A stretch of 16,531 bases of DNA, from NCBI GenBank assembly GCA_046541875.1, contig JBKHCL010000069.1, positions 1 through 16,531 of the forward strand. Direction: 5' to 3'. This document shows, one piece after another, positions 6,667 through 13,092 of the stretch; the first letter of the stretch is position 1, and each line of letters begins with the position of its first letter. The notes under the pieces are model-generated. The model had not been told where the DNA came from. It did no database searches and saw only the letters and a list, made by a program, of their open reading frames with translations. Position numbers and translations under genes: made by a program. The stretch comes from CAZFPT01 sp046541875 (lineage in GTDB: Bacteria; Planctomycetota; Phycisphaerae; SM23-33).

Positions 6667-7710
6667 ATGAACCCCCCGTCCAAAACGGCCCGCCAGATCG
6701 CCGACCTCGTCGGCGGCAGCGTGGAAGGCGACGAGAGTGTGCAGGTCCACTGGATCGCTCCGGTCGACCAGGCCGGCGAAGGCCAACTCACCTTCGCCGC
6801 GGACGAGAAATACGCAGCCAGGCTCGCCGAGTCCGGCGCATCGGCGGCGATCGTGGGCGACAAACCCGAATCGGCCCCGATGACGCTGATCCGGGTGGAC
6901 AACGTACAGGCCGCCGTCGCGACGTTGCTTTCGGCGATGGTCCCCGAGCCTCCCGCCCCGCCGCCCGGTGTGCATCCGTCGGCCGTCGTGGATGACTCGG
7001 CGACCGTGGACCCGTCGGCTTCGGTGGGCCCGTGCGTGACGGTCGGCCCGGAGGCGACGGTCGCTGCCGACGTGGTCCTGTTGGCCGGCGCCCGCGTGGG
7101 GATCGGCGTCACCCTTGGTCGGCAGAGTCGCATCTGCGAGAACGCCGTCATCGCCAACGGCTGTCACGTCGGCAGCCGATGCATCATCGGGCCCAACACG
7201 ACGATCGGCTTCACGGGATTCGGATATTTCACGCAGGACGGCGTGCATCACCTCATCCCACACGTGGGGGACGTGGTGATCGAGGACGACGTGGAGATCG
7301 GGGCCAACAGCTGCATCGACCGGGCGAAGTTCGGCTCGACGCGGATCGGTGCGGGCACGAAAATCGACAACCTCGTGCAGGTCGCCCACAATGTGCAGGT
7401 CGGACGTGGGTGCCTGCTGGTAGGCCAGTGCGGCATTGCCGGCAGCGTCAAGCTGGGAGAATATGTGGTGCTTGGCGGACACGCCGGCGTGCGTGATAAT
7501 ATCGAGATCGGATCGCAGGTGCAGGCAGCCGCCTTCAGCGCCATCGCGGCGGACATTCCCGACGGCGAGATCGTCGCGGGCATTCCCGCCCAGCCGGCCC
7601 GCAAGGCGCTGCGGGTCAGCCGATCGCAGGAGAAGCTGCCCGACCTGCTGAAGCGCGTCAAGACGCTCGAAGCGAAAGTGAAACAACTTGACCCGTCAGA
7701 AAACGCTTAA
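6667..7710 (+). CDS. lpxD: UDP-3-O-(3-hydroxyacyl)glucosamine N-acyltransferase LpxD
   Basis: 347-residue cytoplasmic enzyme of lipid A synthesis; it transfers a second 3-hydroxyacyl chain from acyl-ACP to the 2-amino group after LpxC deacetylation. The N-terminal LpxD domain is recognisable (TARQIADLVGGSVEG ... LTFAADEKYAARL). From about residue 100 a left-handed beta-helix of hexapeptide repeats runs on. The segment GFTGFGYFTQDG and the catalytic-site stretch IDNLVQVAHNVQVG place the general-base histidine at 241, equivalent to His239 of E. coli LpxD. The C-terminal helix (LLKRVKTLEAKVKQL) suits ACP binding and trimer packing. Length matches the family (341 in E. coli). Start ATG 6667 has GGAGGAG at 6654-6660, six bases away. 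The last 23 bases overlap the next gene. Confidence 0.96.
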   Translation: MNPPSKTARQIADLVGGSVEGDESVQVHWIAPVDQAGEGQLTFAADEKYAARLAESGASAAIVGDKPESAPMTLIRVDNVQAAVATLLSAMVPEPPAPPPGVHPSAVVDDSATVDPSASVGPCVTVGPEATVAADVVLLAGARVGIGVTLGRQSRICENAVIANGCHVGSRCIIGPNTTIGFTGFGYFTQDGVHHLIPHVGDVVIEDDVEIGANSCIDRAKFGSTRIGAGTKIDNLVQVAHNVQVGRGCLLVGQCGIAGSVKLGEYVVLGGHAGVRDNIEIGSQVQAAAFSAIAADIPDGEIVAGIPAQPARKALRVSRSQEKLPDLLKRVKTLEAKVKQLDPSENA

Positions 7711-9001
7711 AAGCCCTGCCGTCGTGCAGGGACGTGGATTGTTCAGCGGCGAGCCGTGCAAGCTGACGATCAAGCCGGCCGAGCCCAACGCCGGACTGGC
7801 CTTCCTGCGCACGGACCTCTCCGAGTCGCTCGCCGTGCCCGCCCACGCCGATCAGCTCGCCAAGCGAGCCCGCCGCACGTCGCTCATGGACGGCAATACC
7901 AGCATCGAAACCGTCGAGCACGTCCTCTCAGCCATCTGGGGGCTGGGCATCGACAACGCGACCATCGAGGTGACCGCCGCCGAGACGCCGTCGATCGACG
8001 GATCGGCCGACCCGTTCGCCAAGGCGCTGCAGGAGGCGGGCATCGAAGAGCAGGACGTCGACCGCCAGCCGTACCTCATCACCGAACCGGTGAGTGTCTC
8101 GGAGGGCAACGCCATGCTCGCCGCCCTTCCGGGCCCGAGCGATTCCCTGGACATCCTCTACGAGCTGGACTACCAGGATATCTCCGCCGGCGTGGGCAAG
8201 CAGGTCTGCAGCTTCCGCCTCGGACGGGACGACTACCTCCGGCAGATTGCCCCGGCCCGCACGTTCGTACTGGAGTCCGAGGCGAACGAACTCCGCGCCA
8301 AGGGCATCGGCGAACACCTCTCGGCGAAGGATCTCGTCGTGATGACCGACGATGGCCCGCTGGACAACGAACTCCGCTTCGAGGACGAAAACGCCCGCCA
8401 CAAAATCTGCGACCTCATCGGCGATCTGGCACTGGTCGGGCGTCGGCTCTGCGGGCGCATCGTCGCCTGCCGCAGCGGTCATGAGCTCAACCACGCCCTG
8501 GCGCGCAGGCTTATCGAGACCATCGAGGACCAGCAGCAGGCCGACCGTCTCTCGGGCGAGCCGGTGATGGACATCCGCAAGATCATGCGTCTGCTGCCTC
8601 ACCGCTATCCGTTCCTGATGGTGGATCGTCTGATCGAGCTGGACGGCGATCGCAAGGCCGTCGGTGTCAAGAACGTGACGATCAACGAGCCCTTCTTCCA
8701 GGGCCATTACCCCTCCCAGCCGATCATGCCCGGCGTGCTCGTGCTGGAGGCCTTGGCGCAACTTTCGGGCATTCTCCTCTCGCGTCGTTTGGAGCACACC
8801 GGCAAGGTGGCGTTCCTGATTGCGATGGATCGCGTCAAGATCCGCCGCCCGGTCCGCCCGGGCGACCAGGTGCTTCTGCACGCCGAGGCGTTGCACGTCC
8901 GCTCGCGGACGGGGCATACGCGGTGTTGGGCGACGGTGGGCAAGGAGACTTCCGCCGAAGCCGAGATCAAATTCATGCTCGTGGACGCCGAGCCTATCTG
9001 A
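7688..9001 (+). CDS. lpxC-fabZ: Bifunctional LpxC deacetylase / FabZ 3-hydroxyacyl-ACP dehydratase fusion
   Basis: 437 residues, two enzymes in one chain. Residues 1 to about 283 are LpxC, the zinc deacetylase that removes the N-acetyl group from UDP-3-O-acyl-GlcNAc, the committed step of lipid A synthesis. Zinc ligands H78, H238 and D242 are present (EHVLSA; ARHKICDLIGD), as are D246 and the catalytic histidine H265 (SGHELN); positions agree almost exactly with E. coli numbering. After a short linker rich in Q and D, residues 294-437 are FabZ, which dehydrates 3-hydroxyacyl-ACP; its catalytic pair H340 (FQGHYPSQPIMPG) and E354 (LEALAQ) has the normal 14-residue spacing. Such fusions are known in Bacteroidota and Planctomycetota. 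The start is TTG at 7688, chosen because MTRQKTLKSPAVVQGRGL aligns with the E. coli LpxC start. It lies 23 bases inside lpxD with only a weak upstream Shine-Dalgarno, suggesting coupling to lpxD translation. Confidence 0.95.
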   Translation: MTRQKTLKSPAVVQGRGLFSGEPCKLTIKPAEPNAGLAFLRTDLSESLAVPAHADQLAKRARRTSLMDGNTSIETVEHVLSAIWGLGIDNATIEVTAAETPSIDGSADPFAKALQEAGIEEQDVDRQPYLITEPVSVSEGNAMLAALPGPSDSLDILYELDYQDISAGVGKQVCSFRLGRDDYLRQIAPARTFVLESEANELRAKGIGEHLSAKDLVVMTDDGPLDNELRFEDENARHKICDLIGDLALVGRRLCGRIVACRSGHELNHALARRLIETIEDQQQADRLSGEPVMDIRKIMRLLPHRYPFLMVDRLIELDGDRKAVGVKNVTINEPFFQGHYPSQPIMPGVLVLEALAQLSGILLSRRLEHTGKVAFLIAMDRVKIRRPVRPGDQVLLHAEALHVRSRTGHTRCWATVGKETSAEAEIKFMLVDAEPI

Positions 9002-9020
9002 CGGAGCGACCCAAGACCCC

Positions 9021-9782
9021 ATGGCAGAGATTTCCCCACAGGCAACCGTAGAACCGGGCGCCACGCTCGCCGACGACGTCGTCGTCGAGCCTTTCGCCTA
9101 CATCGGCCCCGAGGTCACGCTGGAAGCGGGCTGCGTCATCAAGAACAACGCCACCGTTACCGGCAAGACCCGGCTGGGAGAAAAGTGCATCATCTTCCCG
9201 CTGGCCGTCATCGGCCCGACCGAAGACCCCGCCCAGCCACAGGGGCAGTGTGTCATCGGCGACGGCTGCTCCATTCGCGAGCACGTGACCATCTATGGCG
9301 GCAGCGACGAGCCCACCCGCATCGGGCGGGGCAACCTCATCATGATCGGCTCGCAGGTGGGCAGCGGCGCCCAGGTCGGCAGCCACGGGATCTTCGCGAA
9401 TTTTACGCAGATCGACACCGCCGCGGTCGTCGAGGACTTCGTCCGCACCAGCGGGTTTTCGCACATCACCGCGGGAATGCGGGTCGGGGCGTACACGTTC
9501 ATCTCGGGCTATACGCGCATCGAACGGCCGGCCCCGCCATTCGCCATGGTCCAGGGCACGCCCTGCCGGGTCCGCGGGGTCAATACGCAGAATCTCAAAC
9601 GCTGCGGCTTCAACGACGCGGACATCCGGGCGCTGAAGAGCGCCTTCCGGGAAATCTACAACGGTGAAGGCGGCCGGGCCCGACCCGACGCCGTGCGCGA
9701 CCTTCTGACCCGCAAGAACCTCAACTCCCACGTGCGGACGCTGGCGGAGACGATTGCATCCGCGGAGGAAATCGATGTCTGA
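9021..9782 (+). CDS. LpxA-family acyltransferase paralogue lacking the active-site histidines
   Basis: 253-residue left-handed beta-helix protein. The fold and C-terminus are those of LpxA: hexapeptide repeats, then VNTQNLKRCGFNDADIRALKSAFREIYNG, matching the conserved N-x-x-x-LKR-x-GF helical segment. Aligned by hand to E. coli LpxA, however, the five conserved histidines 99, 122, 125, 144 and 160 correspond to Y92, Q112, S115, A134 and T150, and the QDLKY substrate loop is replaced by a shorter proline/glutamine stretch. His125 is the general base of LpxA, so ordinary UDP-GlcNAc O-acyltransferase activity is doubtful. The reading frame is intact, so it is not an obvious pseudogene. Alternatives: a non-catalytic partner of the second LpxA, or an enzyme with different chemistry. 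Start ATG 9021 follows lpxC-fabZ by 19 bases with GGAG at 9003-9006 (long spacing). The last eight bases overlap the next gene. Confidence 0.85.
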   Translation: MAEISPQATVEPGATLADDVVVEPFAYIGPEVTLEAGCVIKNNATVTGKTRLGEKCIIFPLAVIGPTEDPAQPQGQCVIGDGCSIREHVTIYGGSDEPTRIGRGNLIMIGSQVGSGAQVGSHGIFANFTQIDTAAVVEDFVRTSGFSHITAGMRVGAYTFISGYTRIERPAPPFAMVQGTPCRVRGVNTQNLKRCGFNDADIRALKSAFREIYNGEGGRARPDAVRDLLTRKNLNSHVRTLAETIASAEEIDV

Positions 9783-10653
9783 GGTCTCGGTTACCCTGGA
9801 GGTCGATCCCTCGGCCCATGTTTCACCGCAGGCCACGCTGGGGCCCTATTGCGTGATCGGTCCGAACGTCACCATCGGTCCGCGGACGGTGCTGGAGCGT
9901 CGCGTTTCGGTGCTGGGTTCGACGTCCATCGGTTCGGACAACCACTTCGCCGAAGGCTGCGTGATCGGCGGGCTGCCGCAGGACCTCAAATACGAGGGCA
10001 GCCGAACCCGGGCGATTATCGGGCATCGCAACCGCTTCGGGCGGGAGGCGACGGTTCACATCGGCACCGAGCAAGGCGGGTTCATCACGCGCATCGGCAA
10101 TGACAACGTCCTGAAAGACCGCTGCCACGTCGCCCATGACTGCTACGTGGACGATGAGACCGACCTGGGCGTGATGACCTTGCTGGCCGGTCACATTCAC
10201 GTGGAGTGCGGCGCGGTGATCGGCGACATGGTCGGCCTGCACCACTTCACCACCGTGGGGCGCTACGCCCGGGTCGCTGCCCAGACGCCCGTCCGTCGCG
10301 ACGTGCCCCCCTACACCGAATTCGGGCACCGGGAGGACGACAGCGTTCCCGCGGTGCGAGGCATCCACACCGAAGGCATCAACGCCGCCGACCTGAGACC
10401 CGAGGAACGTCGCGACCTCGAGCAGGCGCTGGAGGATCTGTTCTCGGACGAGACCGCCCTGCAGACGAAGATCGAGCAGATCGTGAATCTCGGGGTGGAG
10501 GGGGAAGTGGCGAGCCTGTGTGAGTTTTGTCAGCGCAGTCTGGCGGGCGTGTATGGCCGACACCGGGAGCGCGAGCGGGGCAAGATCCCGCCCGAGGCCC
10601 TGGAATGGCTCACGCCGGCTGAACGTGCATGGTTTCGGAGAAATCAGGAATGA
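9775..10653 (+). CDS. lpxA: Acyl-ACP--UDP-N-acetylglucosamine O-acyltransferase LpxA, with divergent C-terminus
   Basis: 292-residue left-handed beta-helix acyltransferase. It starts lipid A synthesis in the cytoplasm by moving a 3-hydroxyacyl chain from ACP to the 3-position of the UDP-amino sugar. All LpxA hallmarks are present: PQDLKYEG (K72 equals E. coli K76), TVHIGTEQGG, and HVAHDC with the catalytic base H121; H95, H118, H140 and H156 match E. coli H99, H122, H144 and H160 with a constant offset of four. After VPPY the protein departs from LpxA: the N-x-x-x-LKRRGF segment is replaced by GIHTEGINAADLRPEERRDL and about 90 more residues, charged and probably helical, including CEFC. It is longer than E. 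coli LpxA (262). Start ATG 9775 has GGAGGA at 9764-9769, five bases away, and overlaps the upstream paralogue by eight bases. It ends in an ATGA overlap with the oxidoreductase. Confidence 0.86.
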   Translation: MSEVSVTLEVDPSAHVSPQATLGPYCVIGPNVTIGPRTVLERRVSVLGSTSIGSDNHFAEGCVIGGLPQDLKYEGSRTRAIIGHRNRFGREATVHIGTEQGGFITRIGNDNVLKDRCHVAHDCYVDDETDLGVMTLLAGHIHVECGAVIGDMVGLHHFTTVGRYARVAAQTPVRRDVPPYTEFGHREDDSVPAVRGIHTEGINAADLRPEERRDLEQALEDLFSDETALQTKIEQIVNLGVEGEVASLCEFCQRSLAGVYGRHRERERGKIPPEALEWLTPAERAWFRRNQE

Positions 10654-11699
10654 GCTTTCGAGTCGCCGTAGTCGGAGCCGGACGCATGGGCAAGCTGCAC
10701 GCCCGCGTCCTGAGTGAAATGGACAACGCCGAGTTGGTCTGCGTGGTGGACGCCAACCCCGCCACCGCCCAGGCCGTCGCCAAACAGCGCGACTGCGAAG
10801 CGCTCAGCGACGTCCGGGCCGCCGTGGACCAAGCCGACGCGGCCATCATCGCCGTGCCCACCCTGCACCACCTCGATGCAGCCCGTCCGTTCGTGCAGGC
10901 GGGCAAGCCCGTACTCATCGAAAAACCCTACACCAACGACGTCCAGGCGGGCAAGGAACTGCTGGACCTCGCCGAGAAGACCGGCACGAGCGTGCAGATC
11001 GGACACACCGAGCGGTTCAACCCCGCCGTGCTGGCCCTGCAGAAGTACGACATCCAACCCAAGTTCATCGAGGCCCAGCGCATCAGCCCGTTCACCTTCC
11101 GGTCGGCCGACGTCGGCGTGGTATTGGACATGATGATCCATGACATCGACCTGGTGCTCATGCTCGCCGGCGGGAACGTCTCGGGCATCCACGCGGTGGG
11201 CATCAACGTGCTCGGCCAATACGAGGACATCTGCAACGCCCGCCTGACGTTCGACAACGGCTGCGTCGCCAACATTACCGCCAGCCGACTGGCCATCAAG
11301 ACCGAACGCAAGATGCGCATATTCTCCGAGGAGGCGTATCTCTCGGTGGACTACGCCCGCAAGGTCGGGCTCGTCGTGAACAAGTCGCAGAACCTCGACC
11401 TGATCCAGATGGCCACGGAACTGGACGTGGACGACATCGCCGAGCTCGCCCAGTCGGTGGACTACACCAAGCTGCTGAAGGTCGAGGAGCTTACGGTGGA
11501 CGACTCGACCGAACCGCTGCGCGAGCAGGCCGAGGCGTTTCGGCGCACCGTGGTGGAAGGTCAACCGCCCGTGGTCAGCGCCGCCGACGGCCTGGCTGCC
11601 GTCCGGGTGGCCGAGGAGATCGTCCAACACCTGAAAGAATACAGCTGGGATGGTGAGGGCGGCAATCGCACGGGGCTGAACCTCATCCAGCGGGACTGA
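10650..11699 (+). CDS. Gfo/Idh/MocA-family NAD(P)-dependent oxidoreductase, GnnA-like by context
   Basis: 349-residue soluble dehydrogenase. The N-terminal Rossmann fold starts at RVAVVGAGRMG (GxGxxG at 9-14). The family EKP motif is at residues 91-93 (VLIEKPYTNDV), and a histidine in DMMIHDID (H164) sits where Gfo/Idh enzymes keep a catalytic His. The C-terminal half is the alpha/beta substrate domain. Family members oxidise or reduce ring hydroxyls of sugars. Directly after lpxA, such genes include GnnA, which oxidises UDP-GlcNAc at C3 so that GnnB can aminate it, giving 2,3-diamino lipid A. No GnnB-like aminotransferase is in the window, so the substrate is inference. Start ATG 10650 overlaps the lpxA stop (ATGA) and has GGAG at 10637-10640; an upstream ATG at 10629 is possible but adds residues before the Rossmann strand. 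Followed by a hairpin terminator. Confidence 0.88.
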   Translation: MSFRVAVVGAGRMGKLHARVLSEMDNAELVCVVDANPATAQAVAKQRDCEALSDVRAAVDQADAAIIAVPTLHHLDAARPFVQAGKPVLIEKPYTNDVQAGKELLDLAEKTGTSVQIGHTERFNPAVLALQKYDIQPKFIEAQRISPFTFRSADVGVVLDMMIHDIDLVLMLAGGNVSGIHAVGINVLGQYEDICNARLTFDNGCVANITASRLAIKTERKMRIFSEEAYLSVDYARKVGLVVNKSQNLDLIQMATELDVDDIAELAQSVDYTKLLKVEELTVDDSTEPLREQAEAFRRTVVEGQPPVVSAADGLAAVRVAEEIVQHLKEYSWDGEGGNRTGLNLIQRD

Positions 11700-11716
11700 C
11701 CGTCCGCACAGAACAC

Positions 11717-11744
11717 GGGCCCGCACCTCCCGAGGCGCGGGCCC
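11717..11744. terminator. Hairpin between convergent genes, probable bidirectional terminator
   Basis: GGGCCCGC (11717-11724) pairs perfectly with GCGGGCCC (11737-11744). Inside, CCT (11726-11728) pairs with AGG (11733-11735) over a four-base loop. It starts 18 bases after the oxidoreductase stop and lies 24 bases beyond the stop of the converging lipoprotein gene. The downstream T content is modest on both strands (ATTGATTG on plus), so the terminator is not textbook, but position and strength support it. Confidence 0.65.
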
Positions 11745-11768
11745 ATTGATTGCGCCCATGCTACAACG

Positions 11769-13061
11769 CTAATGCCGGTGGAACCTTTCCTCGGCCAGCT
11801 GGAGCACCTTGGTGAGAAAGTCCTCGGATCGCTGGACATTTGCGTTCTCGTAGAGGTGCGAGAAGTACTCCTCGTGCAACGCCTTCTCCTGCTTGCTTCG
11901 GAGCTTCTCGGCGATGCTCTTCTGGGCCTCCTCAAAGGGGGCCACGCGGGCCTCGTCCACCTCGACCGCTTTTGCGATGAACAGGGCTGAGTCGGTCTCG
12001 ATGATCTCGCTGACCTCGTCTTCCTTCATCTCAAACAGCGCCTTGTCGACCGGCTTGACCGCAAACTCGCCCTGCCCCATTTTCGGCCAAAGCCCGCCCT
12101 TCCCGCGTCGCGGGCCCTTCGAAATATCCTTGGCCACCTCGGCAAACGTCTCGCCGTTCCGGATCCGGTCCATCGCCTTGCGGGCAGTCTTCATCGCATC
12201 GGCCTTGCTCTGGTCATCGTCGCCGCGCGGGATCGTGATCAGCCGAAACTGCACACGTTTGGGCGAGGCGAACTCGTCCTGGTTCGCGCGATAATACTGC
12301 AACAGCTTGCGGCGCGTGATGACGATGGCCGACTCGAACCTTGCCTGCAGGAAGATCTGGTACTGCAACTGATCTCGCCGCGCGTCGAGCACCTGCTTGA
12401 GAGTGGTGTGGCGTTTCTCCAGGTCGTCGCGCAGCTTTTCGACGCTGCCGGCCTGTGCGACCAGCGACCGCTTGTAGTCCTGTACCTTCGCCTTGACCCA
12501 GCCGTCCTGCTGCTCGGTGAGTTTCTCGCGGGCTTGTCCGAGCACGAGCGTCATGTGAATCCGCTGCTGGATCGTATCGCCCAGAATCTGGGCAGCACGT
12601 CGGCGGAAGTCTGCCGGCGACAGCCCCTTGGGCAGCGCCGAGAGTCGCGGGCTGGCGTAGCGGACGATCTCCTCGGGTCTGATGAACTCGTCGTTGATGC
12701 GAAGCGATCCGCCGGAAACCACCTGCACTCCCCGGGCGTTCGGGTCGGCCTGTGCCGCGTTGGGGTCGCCGCCGTCGGGACCATTGGCGTCGACAGGGTC
12801 GGCCGGGGTCGCCTTCGTGTCGGCAGGGGCGTCTATCGCTGTGCCGCCGCCGGTGGGATCCTCATTCGCCTCGGCCCCATCCGAAACGTTGGCGAGGGCT
12901 TCGGCCGCATTGGCGTCCACGGCCGTCGGGCGGGTGACGGGCACCGAGTCGTCCTCGTCGCCGAGCGACTCGATCCATTGAATCACACCGCAGCCGCCCA
13001 GCAGCATGGGGGCGGCACAAAGAAGAATCGCGATCGGAAATGTCGTTCTCGTCAAAGCCAT
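11769..13061 (-). CDS. Parvulin-type peptidyl-prolyl isomerase lipoprotein, SurA/PrsA-like
   Basis: 430-residue envelope protein. Residues 1-24 form a lipoprotein signal ending in lipobox L21-G-G-C24, so it is probably anchored by lipid. Residues 35-110 are low-complexity, rich in A, D, P, N and G, likely a disordered spacer. A helical N-domain follows (about 115-260, including RINDEFIRPEEIV and many K, Q and R residues), resembling the chaperone part of SurA/PrsA. The parvulin domain is about 266-370: VQFRLITIPRG, FAEVAKDIS, a G-G-L-W segment with MGQGEF, and FEMKEDEVSEIIET. These are the usual parvulin landmarks; isomerase activity is plausible but not proven. Start ATG at 13061 has GAGGGA just upstream with short spacing. 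It follows mfd by 31 bases on the same strand, so the two are probably co-transcribed. Role inferred: folding of outer-membrane or secreted proteins, in line with bamA and skp nearby. Confidence 0.85.
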   Translation of the reverse strand: MALTRTTFPIAILLCAAPMLLGGCGVIQWIESLGDEDDSVPVTRPTAVDANAAEALANVSDGAEANEDPTGGGTAIDAPADTKATPADPVDANGPDGGDPNAAQADPNARGVQVVSGGSLRINDEFIRPEEIVRYASPRLSALPKGLSPADFRRRAAQILGDTIQQRIHMTLVLGQAREKLTEQQDGWVKAKVQDYKRSLVAQAGSVEKLRDDLEKRHTTLKQVLDARRDQLQYQIFLQARFESAIVITRRKLLQYYRANQDEFASPKRVQFRLITIPRGDDDQSKADAMKTARKAMDRIRNGETFAEVAKDISKGPRRGKGGLWPKMGQGEFAVKPVDKALFEMKEDEVSEIIETDSALFIAKAVEVDEARVAPFEEAQKSIAEKLRSKQEKALHEEYFSHLYENANVQRSEDFLTKVLQLAEERFHRH

Positions 13062-13092
13062 GGTCCCTCGTGGTCAGGTTCGTTCCGGATGA

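Noticed and set aside
9021..9782. Treating the first LpxA-like gene as a pseudogene
   Set aside because: The frame is intact, full length and embedded in a translationally coupled operon, and its C-terminal domain is well conserved; only the active-site positions differ.
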